Source of the DNA: Halococcus morrhuae DSM 1307
GTDB taxonomy: Archaea; Halobacteriota; Halobacteria; Halobacteriales; Halococcaceae
Length of the DNA stretch: 53,654 nucleotides
Reading direction: 5' to 3'
Assembly: GCF_000336695.1 (NCBI RefSeq)
Contig: NZ_AOMC01000142.1
Location: forward strand, 23,392-77,045
Within the stretch, counting starts at the first letter, position 1; the number at the start of each line of letters is the position of its first letter. The position numbers were made by a program, and so were the translations under genes. This document shows positions 15,584 to 24,518 of the stretch, in pieces. A model generated the notes under the pieces. That model saw nothing but the letters and a program-made list of their open reading frames with translations, was not told the DNA's origin and did not search any database.

Positions 15584-15676
15584 CGCACTCCGCCGCGACC
15601 GACCCGGACGACGCGTTCGGACACTTTTTCGCATCGAGCGACCGATCATCCACGCGACCCGCAGCCACCATACCGC

Positions 15677-16153
15677 ATGACTCAGGACACGTCGGATCTC
15701 CACACACGCATCGACTCCCGATCGGCCTTCGCCAACGTGCTGGCGCTGTCGGGCTACGTCGGCCTCGCAGTCGGCCTCTGTCTCGAAGCCTACCGGCTCT
15801 ATCTCGTCGACTCGGCGATCGGGATGGGTAGTGCACCCGAGTGGGTCACGCTGAGTGGCTCCTCGCTGCTCGTCGGCTCGGTCGTCGTCCTGCTCTACGC
15901 GCGCGTTCTCGACGAGATCTTCGCGGGCTGGCTCGATATCGCCGTGATCGGGCTGCTGGTCGGCCAGTGGGGGGTTGCTCTGGCGTCGTATCTCGATGCG
16001 ATGGTCGGCGGTCCCGGCAGCCCGTACGGCTTCTTCATCATCGCCGCCGCCGGCGTGTACGCCCTCGTCGCGGTCGCTGCGGCGCTCAACTATCTGCGTC
16101 GGTGCTGGCCGACGATCGGTGGCGTCGCGAGCCGGCGCTCTCAGGAGGAGTGA
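15677..16153 (+). CDS. Hypothetical membrane protein, four transmembrane segments
   Basis: The 158-residue protein has four hydrophobic helices (about residues 19-45, 58-76, 83-104 and 116-137) and a basic C-terminal tail (RRCWPTIGGVASRRSQEE). No conserved polar residues within the helices point to transport. It stands alone between the secreted protein and a Usp gene, all on the same strand but with separate spacings. No family is recognised. Confidence 0.6.
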   Translation: MTQDTSDLHTRIDSRSAFANVLALSGYVGLAVGLCLEAYRLYLVDSAIGMGSAPEWVTLSGSSLLVGSVVVLLYARVLDEIFAGWLDIAVIGLLVGQWGVALASYLDAMVGGPGSPYGFFIIAAAGVYALVAVAAALNYLRRCWPTIGGVASRRSQEE

Positions 16154-16209
16154 GGGACAGCCGCTGCTCGCGCCCATAGAACTATGTAAGAGCTCGTGAA
16201 TGTGTGGGT

Positions 16210-16668
16210 ATGGCACTTGAAACCGTTCTCCTGGCGCTCGGACCGGGTGACGCCGAGCGCGTCGACAGGCTGGCCGAGGAGACGATCGACATCGCCGGTC
16301 CATCCGGGGCGACGGTCGTTCTGGGTCACGTCTTCACCGAGTCCGAGTACGAGCGCGCCATCGACCAGTTGGGGTTCGACCCCACGGCCACCGAGGTGTC
16401 GCCACAGGAGGTGGCGGGTCGTCACGCGACGGTTCGCGAACTCGCCGAGCGGCTCGAAGCGGCGGACGTCGCCGTCGCCGTCGGTGGCGCGATCGGCGAA
16501 CACGGCGAGAGCATCGTCGGCTTGGCCGAGGAGTCGGGGGCCGACATGGTCATCGTCGGCGGGCGACAGCGCTCGCCGGCCGGGAAGGCGGTGTTCGGCT
16601 CGACGGCCCAGACGGTGATGCTCTCGGCACCCTGCCCGGTGACGTTCGTCCGGGCGGATACGTCGTGA
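16210..16668 (+). CDS. Universal stress protein, single domain
   Basis: The 152-residue UspA-fold protein has the nucleotide-binding motif GGRQRSPAGKAVFGSTAQTV near the C terminus, followed by APCPVTFVR, the standard last strand. Residues 1-60 carry the first beta-alpha units, although the opening strand reads LLALGPGDAERV rather than the usual VPxDGS form, so ATP binding may be altered. GTG 16204 would add two residues; ATG 16210 is chosen. It is separated by 84 nt from the sugar transporter operon and probably transcribed on its own. Confidence 0.8.
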   Translation: MALETVLLALGPGDAERVDRLAEETIDIAGPSGATVVLGHVFTESEYERAIDQLGFDPTATEVSPQEVAGRHATVRELAERLEAADVAVAVGGAIGEHGESIVGLAEESGADMVIVGGRQRSPAGKAVFGSTAQTVMLSAPCPVTFVRADTS

Positions 16669-16718
16669 TGGGGCCGATCCCTCCGTCGGATGGCGATTGC
16701 TTGCCTGTGCCTCCAGTA

Positions 16719-16732
16719 GATATAAGTATATG
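16719..16732 (+). promoter_or_regulatory. TATA box of the sugar ABC transporter operon
   Basis: GATATAAGTATATG is an extended AT-rich box centred about 29 nt upstream of the ATG at 16753. This favours that start over the in-frame GTG at 16732, which would lie inside the promoter. Confidence 0.6.
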
Positions 16733-16752
16733 TGCAGTTTCATTTCAGGACG

Positions 16753-18198
16753 ATGCGTGAGTCTATCACACATGGAGGTGGCGACCGCTCCCGTCGCACC
16801 TTCTTGCGGACCGCGGGCGCGTCGGGGGCTGCGGTCGCGCTCGCCGGCTGTATCGCCGGCGGCAGTCAAACGGATGCGAACACCGTCCGGTGGGTGACCG
16901 ATTCGACCGGGGCGGACAACGCGGGTGCGATACGGAAGGCGCTCTGGAACGCGGGGCTGTCGAAGGACATCTATCTCGACGTCATCGCCGGGCCCCAGAA
17001 CACGGGTACGCGCCAGTCGCAGTACACCCGGTGGCTCTCGGCCGGACTCGAAGATCCCGACCTCCTGATGATGGACAACGGCTGGGCGCTCAACTTCATC
17101 AACCGCGACCAGCTGCTCAACCTCAGCGATAACCTGCCCGAGCGCGTCCTGAAGAAGGTCAACAACGACTACTTCCAGGCCAGCGTCGAGACCGCCAAGG
17201 GTGACGACGGCGATCTCTATGCGGTGCCGCTGTTTCCGGACTTCCCCGTCATGCTCTACCGGAAGGACCTGGTGAAACAGGCGGGCTACAACCCGAAACA
17301 GGAGAACTGGGCGACGAAGTCGATGCGCTGGAAGAAGTTCTCGAAGGTCGTCGCCGACGCGAAGCAACAGGCGGGCCTCCAGTACGGCTTCTCCTTCCAG
17401 GGCAACCTCTACGAAGGGCTCGCCTGCTGTGACTTCAACGAGTTCATGACGAGCTGGGGCGGGGCATACTTCGGCGGTCGGGACACCCTGTTCGGTCCGA
17501 TCGGCAAGCGGCCGGTGACGGTGGGCGAGAAGCCCGTCGTCGATGCGGTGAAGATGGTGCGGACGTTCATCTTCGGGTCGAACGCGCCGCATACGCTGGA
17601 CGGCTACGAGCAGATCTCGCCCAACGCGGTGCTCGGCTGGATCGAGGACTCCTCACTGGGCCCGTTCTCCGGCGGGAACGCGGTCGCGCTGCGCAACTGG
17701 CCGTACGCGATCGCGACCGCCGGTGCCGACGACGCGCTCGGCACGCAGAAACTCGGTGTGATGCCGATCCCCTACGCCGTTTCCGAGAACAAATCGAAAT
17801 ACAAGAACATCGGCGGGCCGGTGGCCGCCCTCGGCGGCTGGCATATGACCGTCAATCCGAACTCGTCCCAGCGCGGGAAGGCGCTTCAGGTCATCGAGGC
17901 GATGACCCAGCCGTCCTTCCAGCTCAAACTGTTCGAGCTCACCGGCTGGCTCCCGCCGAACCAGACGGTGCTCGCCTCACGGCAGGCGAAGCAGGTGCCG
18001 ATCGTCGGTAACTACATCGAACAGCTGCGCGTCGCCGGCGAGAATGCGATTCCACGCCCAGTAAGCGTCGTCTGGCCACAACAGTCCGGCCAGATCGCCC
18101 AGCAGGTCCACGCGGGTCTCTCCGGCGACAAGCCACCGAAACAGGCGATGAACGAACTGAAAGACCAGCTCGTGGCGATCGAGAACTACAACCGATAA
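16753..18198 (+). CDS. Sugar ABC transporter substrate-binding lipoprotein
   Basis: The 481-residue family 1 solute-binding protein has a Tat motif (SRRTFLRTAG) and a lipobox ending AGC about 25 residues from the start, so it should be anchored outside the membrane. The mature protein has the typical order of this family: a first lobe with NRDQLLNLSDNLPERV, DLYAVPLFPDFPVMLYRKDLVKQAGY, and a C-terminal helical lobe ending with NELKDQLVAIENY. It is the first gene of a four-gene importer: stop and start of the next gene overlap at 18198. Substrate is probably a sugar or polyol, as judged by the CUT1-type permeases and MsmK-like ATPase. The exact sugar is not determinable. Confidence 0.9.
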   Translation: MRESITHGGGDRSRRTFLRTAGASGAAVALAGCIAGGSQTDANTVRWVTDSTGADNAGAIRKALWNAGLSKDIYLDVIAGPQNTGTRQSQYTRWLSAGLEDPDLLMMDNGWALNFINRDQLLNLSDNLPERVLKKVNNDYFQASVETAKGDDGDLYAVPLFPDFPVMLYRKDLVKQAGYNPKQENWATKSMRWKKFSKVVADAKQQAGLQYGFSFQGNLYEGLACCDFNEFMTSWGGAYFGGRDTLFGPIGKRPVTVGEKPVVDAVKMVRTFIFGSNAPHTLDGYEQISPNAVLGWIEDSSLGPFSGGNAVALRNWPYAIATAGADDALGTQKLGVMPIPYAVSENKSKYKNIGGPVAALGGWHMTVNPNSSQRGKALQVIEAMTQPSFQLKLFELTGWLPPNQTVLASRQAKQVPIVGNYIEQLRVAGENAIPRPVSVVWPQQSGQIAQQVHAGLSGDKPPKQAMNELKDQLVAIENYNR

Positions 18199-19178
18199 TG
18201 GCAACTGAACGATCGACCGAGGCCGAACGACGCTCCGGCGTATATGCGAGCGCGGTCCGCTGGCTCGAAAACCTGAGCGAGACGGCGTTCGCCTACCTGC
18301 TCCTGGCACCGGCCTTCCTCCTGCTCGCGGTGATCGCCTTCTGGCCGCTGTTGAGCACCTTCCGGATGTCGCTCTTCGCCGACAGCATCAGCGGCGCGGC
18401 CCAGCTCGGCGAGTTCGTCGGTCTGGAGAACTACGTCAACCTGCTCACGGGACAGCTCGACACCGTGGCGCTGCCACAGCCGTTTTTCGACCTGAGTGCA
18501 CCGTTCCAGAGCGCGCTCATCGTGACGTTCATCTTCACCATCGTCAGCGTCTTTTTCGAGACGATCATCGGGCTCGGCCAGGCGCTGGTGCTCGATCAGA
18601 AGTTCCGGGGCCGGCGCTGGGTTCGCGTCGCCATCATCATCCCGTGGGCGGTGCCGATCGTCATCCAGGGAATGATGTTCTACCTGCTGTTCCGGTCGGG
18701 GATCGGCCCCGGCGTCGCCGTCGTCGAGGCGCTCGGCGGATCGACGTCGCCACTGGTCAACAGCGCCGAGGCGTTGCCGATCATCATCCTCGCCGACGTC
18801 TGGAAGACGACCGCGTTCATGGCGCTGTTGATCCTCGCGGGGCTCCAGAGCGTCGATCGCAGCCTCTACGACGTGGCGAAGGTCGCCGGCGCAACGAAGT
18901 GGCAGCAGTTCAAGACGATCACGTTCCCGCTGGTGTTGCCGACGGTGCTGGTCGCGATGCTGTTCCGGACCATCGCCGCGATGCGGATCTACGGGCTGAT
19001 CGAGACGACGGCGAGCTGTACGACGGTCCCCTCGTTGTCGTGTCTGGTCGTCACGACCTTCAGCACCCGACGGTACGGGACCGCCTCGGCGGTGGCGTTC
19101 GTGACGGCAGCGATCATCGGCATCGTCGTCTCGATCTACATCGTCAGATACTGGCAGGGCTCACAGGGGGCTGCCTGA
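18198..19178 (+). CDS. Sugar ABC transporter permease (MalF/UgpA-like)
   Basis: The 326-residue integral membrane protein has six transmembrane helices and an EAA loop DVAKVAGATKWQQFKTITFPL at about residues 226-246, the contact site for the ATPase. The N terminus is a short acidic cytosolic segment before the first helix (TAFAYLLLAPAFLLLAVIAF). It forms a heterodimer with the permease encoded next, one nucleotide downstream of its stop. Confidence 0.9.
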   Translation: MATERSTEAERRSGVYASAVRWLENLSETAFAYLLLAPAFLLLAVIAFWPLLSTFRMSLFADSISGAAQLGEFVGLENYVNLLTGQLDTVALPQPFFDLSAPFQSALIVTFIFTIVSVFFETIIGLGQALVLDQKFRGRRWVRVAIIIPWAVPIVIQGMMFYLLFRSGIGPGVAVVEALGGSTSPLVNSAEALPIIILADVWKTTAFMALLILAGLQSVDRSLYDVAKVAGATKWQQFKTITFPLVLPTVLVAMLFRTIAAMRIYGLIETTASCTTVPSLSCLVVTTFSTRRYGTASAVAFVTAAIIGIVVSIYIVRYWQGSQGAA

Positions 19179-19179
19179 G

Positions 19180-20112
19180 ATGGCGGGCGCACAGGCGAGC
19201 GAGACGAGCGACGACGACGCCGGCCCGTTCACCCGTTGGGTACAGAAGTCGATCCGCAACCCCGATCGGACCTACCGGGCGATGTTCTACGTCGTGACGA
19301 TCTTCTTCCTGATCACGACGCTGTTCCCGTTCTACTGGCTGCTGGTGCTCGCGCTCACCCCGACCGATCTCGTCGATCAGGCGGGACTGCTCCCGGCGGG
19401 GTTCAACCCCGAGGCGTTCATCACCATCTTCGAGCAGCTGCCGTTCCACGTCTACCTGTTCAACAGCTTCGTCATCGCGCTCGGGACCACGGCCGTCGTC
19501 CTCGTGCTGGCGAGCCTCGTCGGTTACGTCTTCGGCCGGCTGGAGTTCCCCGGACGAGGAATCCTGATGATCCTCGTGCTCGCCATCTCCTATTTCCCGC
19601 CGGCGGCGTTCCTCCTGCCGCTGTTCCGGCTCTTCACCGGCAACGTCGAGATCCTGGGGCTGAGCAGTCCGTTCGTGTTCAACTCGCCGATCGGCATCGG
19701 CCTGCCGCTCAGCGCGCTGTTCATGCCGTTATCGATCTTCATTCTGACGACGTTCTACGGCCAGATCCCCGACGGGCTGGAGGACGCCGCGCGCGTCGAG
19801 GGCACGACTCGGCTTGGTGCGCTCGTGCGCGTCATCATCCCGCTGTCGGCACCCGGCGTTGCGACCGCGGGCGTACTCACCTTCATCAACGTCTACAGCG
19901 AGTTCTTCTTCTCGTATCTGATGACCGACGGACAGGCACAGAACTGGGGCCCGCTCGTCTGGGGGATTCTCGGCTATCAGACCCAGTACGCGGCATCGTA
20001 CAACCTGATGGCGGCCGCGAGCATCATCGGCGTGTTGCCGGTGGCGATCCTCGTGGTGATCGCCCAGGAGCGAATCGTCAGCGGCCTCACCAGCGGCGCA
20101 CTCAAGGAGTAA
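19180..20112 (+). CDS. Sugar ABC transporter permease (MalG/UgpE-like)
   Basis: The 310-residue partner permease has six helices and an EAA loop EDAARVEGTTRLGALVRVIIPL. A motif LFPFYWLLVLALTPTDL near the first helix is characteristic of MalG-type subunits. The C terminus ends QERIVSGLTSGALKE, the usual MalG-like tail (GLTxGAxKG). It lies between the MalF-like gene (1-nt gap) and the ATPase gene (5-nt gap). Confidence 0.9.
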   Translation: MAGAQASETSDDDAGPFTRWVQKSIRNPDRTYRAMFYVVTIFFLITTLFPFYWLLVLALTPTDLVDQAGLLPAGFNPEAFITIFEQLPFHVYLFNSFVIALGTTAVVLVLASLVGYVFGRLEFPGRGILMILVLAISYFPPAAFLLPLFRLFTGNVEILGLSSPFVFNSPIGIGLPLSALFMPLSIFILTTFYGQIPDGLEDAARVEGTTRLGALVRVIIPLSAPGVATAGVLTFINVYSEFFFSYLMTDGQAQNWGPLVWGILGYQTQYAASYNLMAAASIIGVLPVAILVVIAQERIVSGLTSGALKE

Positions 20113-20117
20113 TCACC

Positions 20118-21299
20118 ATGGCAAACGTCACGCTCGAAGGAGTCACGAAACGGTACGACGACGTCGTCGCGGTCGACGACATGAACCTCGAGATCCCTGA
20201 CGGCGAGTTCGTCACGCTCGTCGGCCCCTCGGGCTGTGGGAAATCGACGACGATGGAGACCGTCGCCGGTCTCACGATGCCCACCGAGGGGACGATCTCC
20301 ATCGGCGATCGGGAGGTGACGGATCTGCCGCCGAAGGACCGCGGGATCGCGATGGTGTTCCAGAACATCGCGCTGTTCCCGCATATGGACGTCTACGACA
20401 ACATCTCGTTCGGGCTGCGACTCCGGAACTTCGACGAGGACGAGACCGATCGCCGCGTCGAGAACGCTGCCGAGATCGTCCAGATGCAGGGGATGCTCGA
20501 TCGGATGCCGAGCGAGATGAGCGGCGGCCAGCGCCAGCGCGTCGCGATCGCGCGGGCGCTGGTGCGCGAGCCCGACGTCTTCCTCATGGACGAGCCGCTG
20601 GCGAATCTGGATGCGAAACTCAGGGTGCACATGCGCACGGAGCTCCAGCGCATCCACCGGGAGCTCGATACGACCGTCATCTACGTCACCCACGACCAGG
20701 CCGAAGCGATGACGATGTCCGATCGGATCGCCGTCATCGATGGCGGCCGACTCCAGCAGATCGATCCGCCGCTGGTCTGTTACAACGAACCGGACAACCT
20801 CTTCGTTGCGGGGTTCATCGGCTCTCCGAGCATGAACTTCGTCGAGGGAACGGTGAGTTCGGACGGCTTCGATTCCGAGTACGTCGATGTCGCGTTCGAC
20901 GCCGGACCGATGGCGCTCGGCGAAGGTGATGCGGTCACGCTCGGCATCAGGCCGGAGGACATCTATCCAGCCGGGGAGGCCGGCTCCGTTTCCCATTCCA
21001 CGGCCGAGATCGAGACGACCGTCGACGTGCTCGAACCGATGGGCGACGAGATCTTCGTCTATCTCCTGCTCGCCGAGGACGCCGAAAGCGATCTCGAAGA
21101 TCCCGAGGCCGGCGATCAGCTCCAGATGAGCGTCGATCCGGCTTCGGATATCGAGGCCGGTGACAGCGTCTCCGTCGTGTTCGACCGCGAGAAACTCCAT
21201 CTGTTCGATACGGACTCCGGACAGGCGCTCGAACACGGGCTTGTCCAGCCGACGCAGGCCGAGGGAACGACCGGAACGGGGGCCGAGACGGACGATTGA
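20118..21299 (+). CDS. Sugar ABC transporter ATP-binding protein (MsmK/UgpC-like)
   Basis: The 393-residue ATPase has Walker A GPSGCGKST (36-44), Q-loop Gln82 (VFQNIALFPHM), signature MSGGQ (134-138) and Walker B VFLMDEP (154-160), with the H-loop histidine in YVTHDQAEAMTMSDR. Residues beyond about 235 form the MalK-type regulatory TOBE/OB region, including GIRPEDIYP. An acidic insert (LAEDAESDLEDPEAGD) suits a halophile. It powers the two upstream permeases. The ATG at 20118 follows the preceding stop by 5 nt. Confidence 0.92.
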   Translation: MANVTLEGVTKRYDDVVAVDDMNLEIPDGEFVTLVGPSGCGKSTTMETVAGLTMPTEGTISIGDREVTDLPPKDRGIAMVFQNIALFPHMDVYDNISFGLRLRNFDEDETDRRVENAAEIVQMQGMLDRMPSEMSGGQRQRVAIARALVREPDVFLMDEPLANLDAKLRVHMRTELQRIHRELDTTVIYVTHDQAEAMTMSDRIAVIDGGRLQQIDPPLVCYNEPDNLFVAGFIGSPSMNFVEGTVSSDGFDSEYVDVAFDAGPMALGEGDAVTLGIRPEDIYPAGEAGSVSHSTAEIETTVDVLEPMGDEIFVYLLLAEDAESDLEDPEAGDQLQMSVDPASDIEAGDSVSVVFDREKLHLFDTDSGQALEHGLVQPTQAEGTTGTGAETDD

Positions 21300-21300
21300 G

Positions 21301-21504
21301 ATGGTTACCGATATCGGACTGCTCTACGTCGGCGGGATGTCGCTGCTGTTCGTCTTCTGGGCCTACGGGCTGGTGTCGTTCGTCCTCGACGTGAAGAACA
21401 CGTTCATCCCGTTGACCCGGCAGTATCTGCGCGGGCGACGGCGGGAGCAAGAGGAGGCGGAACGTGAGGCCGAGCGCGAGGAGCGCGAGGAGCAGTTGTA
21501 CTGA
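21301..21504 (+). CDS. Small membrane protein in the sugar ABC operon (67 aa)
   Basis: The protein has one transmembrane helix (about residues 5-30, IGLLYVGGMSLLFVFWAYGLVSFVL), a short link, and a highly charged C-terminal helix (RGRRREQEEAEREAEREEREE) that would form a coiled coil in the cytosol. It starts one nucleotide after the ATPase stop, so it is in the operon. I do not recognise the family. Its position suggests an accessory subunit that contacts the importer, or a small regulator of it. Confidence 0.65.
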   Translation: MVTDIGLLYVGGMSLLFVFWAYGLVSFVLDVKNTFIPLTRQYLRGRRREQEEAEREAEREEREEQLY

Positions 21505-21568
21505 GAGCATCCCTCGAAGCCGGTCGAGAGCGGTATTCTTACAACGAGCGCCCCCATAGCTAGTGGAT

Positions 21569-22657
21569 ATGCCCTCCTCTTCTCCGACCATCGGAATCAT
21601 CGGACTCGGGAACATCGGGCGATTTCACGCCGACCGACTCGTCGACAACGGGGCCGATATCATCGGCAGCGACATCGACCCCGACGCCCGCAGCCGCTTC
21701 GCCGACTCGTACGCGACCAACGCCTACGCCGACGTCACCGACCTGTTCGACGACGCCGACGGCGTGATCGTCGCGACGCCGAACCGCTTCCACGAGGAGT
21801 ACGCCATCGCGGCGCTCGACGCGGGACTGGACGTCCTGCTCGAAAAGCCGGTCGCCCACTCGCTCGAAAGCGCCGAGGCGATCGCCGCCGCCGCCGAGAG
21901 TAGTGATGGATTCGTCATGACGGGGTTCAAAAACCGGTTCTCGAACCCCGTCGAGGTGCTCAAGAGCTTTCAGGAGGAGGGTCGTTTCGGCACCCCTCGC
22001 CACGTCGAGGCGAACTACATCCGTCGGCGCGGCATCCCGGGGCGTGGCTCGTGGTTCACCAGCCAGTCGGCTTCTGGTGGTGGGTCGCTCATCGACATCG
22101 GCGTCCACGCGATCGATCTCGCCCTGTTCTTCCTCGATTTCCCGGAGGTCGTCGAGGTGTCGGCGACGACGCGCTCGGCGTTCGGCTCGCGCGAGGACTA
22201 CGCCTATCTCGAAATGCTCGGCGAGGATCTCGGCCCCTCGGAGTTCAACGTCGACGACTCGGTGAGCGCGTTCATCCGGTGTGCCGACGGGGCGACGGTG
22301 AGCCTCGAAGCCGCGTGGGCGACCAACCGCCCGACCAACCACGAGTTCCTCCTCCGGGGAACCGAGGCGGGCGCGCTGTTCGACCGCAACGAGAACACGC
22401 TGACGGTCTACGAGAGCAGCAACGCCGGCGTCGACCATCTCACCGACACAACGGTGACGACGCGTCCGAACGACGACATGCTGGCCGAACAGGCCGCGTT
22501 CATCGAGGGCATCGAGAGCGGGACGCCGCCCGAACGGAACACGATCGCCGAGGGGCTGACCGTCCAGCGCGTCATCGACGCCATCTACCGATCGGCCGAC
22601 GCCGGGCGTGCCGTGCGCCTCGACCGGACACAGGACGCCACGGTCGAACTCGACTGA
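21569..22657 (+). CDS. Gfo/Idh/MocA family oxidoreductase
   Basis: The 362-residue protein has an N-terminal Rossmann fold with GLGNIGRFH (residues 10-18) for NAD(P), followed by ATPNRFHEEYAIAALDAGLDVLLEKPVA containing the catalytic-type EKP lysine. Residues about 125-330 form the alpha/beta substrate domain with GGGSLIDIGVHAIDLALFF (the DxxxH segment). It would oxidise or reduce a sugar or inositol-like ring. It lies 64 nt after the sugar importer and has its own TATA-like TATTCTTA box (about 21534), so it is probably a separate leaderless transcript that works on the imported sugar. ATG 21569 is preferred to GTG 21563. Confidence 0.85.
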   Translation: MPSSSPTIGIIGLGNIGRFHADRLVDNGADIIGSDIDPDARSRFADSYATNAYADVTDLFDDADGVIVATPNRFHEEYAIAALDAGLDVLLEKPVAHSLESAEAIAAAAESSDGFVMTGFKNRFSNPVEVLKSFQEEGRFGTPRHVEANYIRRRGIPGRGSWFTSQSASGGGSLIDIGVHAIDLALFFLDFPEVVEVSATTRSAFGSREDYAYLEMLGEDLGPSEFNVDDSVSAFIRCADGATVSLEAAWATNRPTNHEFLLRGTEAGALFDRNENTLTVYESSNAGVDHLTDTTVTTRPNDDMLAEQAAFIEGIESGTPPERNTIAEGLTVQRVIDAIYRSADAGRAVRLDRTQDATVELD

Positions 22658-22772
22658 ACCGGCCGCAACGCGACGTTTTTCGTTCTCTCCGCCAGCATCG
22701 GAATCACGATCGGCTCTCCCTGCCTCTCGCCGTGTGCCATACGTGGGACACAAACTATAACCGAACGACTGG

Positions 22773-22788
22773 CTAACTAGATAGTTAG
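22773..22788. promoter_or_regulatory. Perfect palindromic operator at the start of the TetR-family gene
   Basis: CTAACTAGATAGTTAG is a perfect 16-bp palindrome whose last base is the first base of the GTG start codon (22788). A TATA-like AACTATAAC is at 22753-22761. A repressor bound here would cover the transcription start, so autorepression by the TetR-family protein is the simplest reading. Confidence 0.7.
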
Positions 22789-23435
22789 TGAGCGAGACGA
22801 ACGCGGACGACATCGATACGGCGGACGGTGCTGCGGAGCAGGCGGAGTCGGGGACGGCAAACGAGGCGATCATGGAGGCGACCTATCGGGCGCTCTGTAC
22901 GCATGGGGCGGCCGATCTCTCCGTTCAGGCGATCGCCGACGAGTTCGACAAGAGCAAATCGCTGATCTTCTATCACTACGACTCGCGCGAGGACCTCCTC
23001 TCGTCGTTTCTCGCCTATCTCCTGGAGAACTTCAAGAACCGGGTCGCGGCCAGCGAGATCACGGATCCGGTGACGCAGCTCGACGGGCTGATCGACAGCC
23101 TGCTGTACGGGCCCGACGACAACGAATCCTTCCAGATCGCGATGCTCGAACTCCGCTCACAGGCCCCGTTCAACGAGGCCTACCGCGAGCAGTTCCGCCG
23201 GAATCGTGCGCACGTCCACCGGCTGACCGCGCGGGTGATCGACTGTGGGATCGACGACGGCGTCTTCGCACCCGTCGATCCCGACTACATCGCGACGCTG
23301 CTGTTGACGATGATCGACGGCGCGCGCCTGCAGCTGGTGGTACTCGGCGACGAGACGATCCTCGATACCACGCGTGCAGCGATCGACGACCGACTTGACG
23401 CGACGCTATTCGCCGAGCAAAGACCTTCCGATTGA
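22788..23435 (+). CDS. TetR/AcrR-family transcriptional regulator
   Basis: The 215-residue protein has an acidic leader, then a TetR-type HTH at about residues 25-72: IMEATYRALCTHGAADLSVQAIADEFDKSKSLIFYHYDSREDLL, with the diagnostic FYHYxSREDLL. The remaining helices form the ligand and dimerisation domain. It starts with GTG 22788. There is no ATG alternative upstream, and the TATA box sits about 30 nt before it. It could control the sugar cluster upstream or its own gene only. No second copy of the palindrome is obvious elsewhere in the window. Confidence 0.85.
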   Translation: MSETNADDIDTADGAAEQAESGTANEAIMEATYRALCTHGAADLSVQAIADEFDKSKSLIFYHYDSREDLLSSFLAYLLENFKNRVAASEITDPVTQLDGLIDSLLYGPDDNESFQIAMLELRSQAPFNEAYREQFRRNRAHVHRLTARVIDCGIDDGVFAPVDPDYIATLLLTMIDGARLQLVVLGDETILDTTRAAIDDRLDATLFAEQRPSD

Positions 23436-23515
23436 TACGGTGTGCACCCGTCTACCGGCGTCAGTATCGTTCACGACACGATTTTCCACACAGCAGCGAG
23501 ACGCGTGTGATTTAT

Positions 23516-23612
23516 ACTGTCGGACAGAAGTACGTGAAGATTCGATTCCGAGAACCCATTGCAACGAGCTGATTTTCGCGTCACAGGTTCTTGATCAGAT
23601 CTGTCCGACAGT
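23516..23612. promoter_or_regulatory. Two inverted copies of a CTGTCSGACAG dyad upstream of a Usp gene
   Basis: ACTGTCGGACAGA (23516-23528) and TCTGTCCGACAGT (23600-23612) are perfect reverse complements. Each is itself a near-perfect dyad around CTGTC-S-GACAG. Centres are 84 bp apart, about eight helical turns. The second copy overlaps the AGTATTAA box preceding ATG 23652; the first overlaps a TTTATA box. Confidence 0.6.
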
Positions 23613-23651
23613 ATTAACCACCGCAGGCGAAATACTCGTCGAGAACGCTCG

Positions 23652-24518
23652 ATGTACGACACCATCTTGGTCCCGACCGACGGCAGTGAGGGAGCAGAAG
23701 CGGCTGCACGACACGCATTGGCGCTCGCGAACGCGTTCGACAGCGACCTGCGCTTCCTGAGCATCGTCGACGATCGCTCGTCGAGCAGCGGTTTCGCCGG
23801 ACTCGATTCGCTCGCCGACGAGCAACGCGACGCGCTCGACGAGGGCGCAGCCGAGAACCTCCGATCGCTCGAAGATCTCGCGACCGACGCCGCCATCCCG
23901 TTCGAGTCGACCGTCGAACACGGGATTCCCCACCGGACGATCCTCGATCATGCCGACAAGCACGACGCCGATCTCGTCGCGATGGGCACACACGGCCGAA
24001 CTGGCCTCCAGCGCGTGTTCGTAGGTAGCGTCACCGAGCGCGTCGTCAGAACGGGCGACGTCCCCGTCTTCACGACGCGTGCAGCACCGGACGAGGACGC
24101 CGGCTATGGCGACGTGCTGATCCCGACCGACGGCAGCGACGCCGCGAGCGCCGCCGTCGAACACGGGCTCGCCGTCGCCGATCGCTACGACGGCACCGTC
24201 CACGCGCTCTCGGTCGTGGATCTGAGTTCGATCACCGGCTCCTACGATACTGGCTCGATCGTCAAAGCCTGGAAAAGCGATTGCGAGCAGGCGGTCGCCG
24301 AGATCGCCGACGCGGCCGAGGATCGCGGGATCGACGTCGTCACCGAAGTCGGGCAGAGCACCCCCTACCGCGCGATCGAACGATACGTCAACGACCAGGG
24401 AATCGACCTCGTCACGATGGGCACGCACGGCCGAACCGGACTCGAACGCTATCTCGTCGGGAGCGTGACCGCCCGCACGGTCAGAACGAGCGACGTTCCG
24501 GTGCTCACGACCCGATAG
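23652..24518 (+). CDS. Tandem-domain universal stress protein
   Basis: The 288-residue protein contains two UspA folds. Domain 1 runs from MYDTILVPTDGSEGAEAA to MGTHGRTGLQRVFVGSVTERVV; domain 2 from GDVLIPTDGSDAASAA to MGTHGRTGLERYLVGSVTARTV. Both keep the PTDGS opening and the GxHGRxG-9x-GS ATP-binding motif, so both are of the ATP-binding type. The two domains are close paralogues, indicating internal duplication. ATG 23652 is the first methionine of the fold. The paired dyads upstream suggest regulated expression. Confidence 0.9.
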   Translation: MYDTILVPTDGSEGAEAAARHALALANAFDSDLRFLSIVDDRSSSSGFAGLDSLADEQRDALDEGAAENLRSLEDLATDAAIPFESTVEHGIPHRTILDHADKHDADLVAMGTHGRTGLQRVFVGSVTERVVRTGDVPVFTTRAAPDEDAGYGDVLIPTDGSDAASAAVEHGLAVADRYDGTVHALSVVDLSSITGSYDTGSIVKAWKSDCEQAVAEIADAAEDRGIDVVTEVGQSTPYRAIERYVNDQGIDLVTMGTHGRTGLERYLVGSVTARTVRTSDVPVLTTR

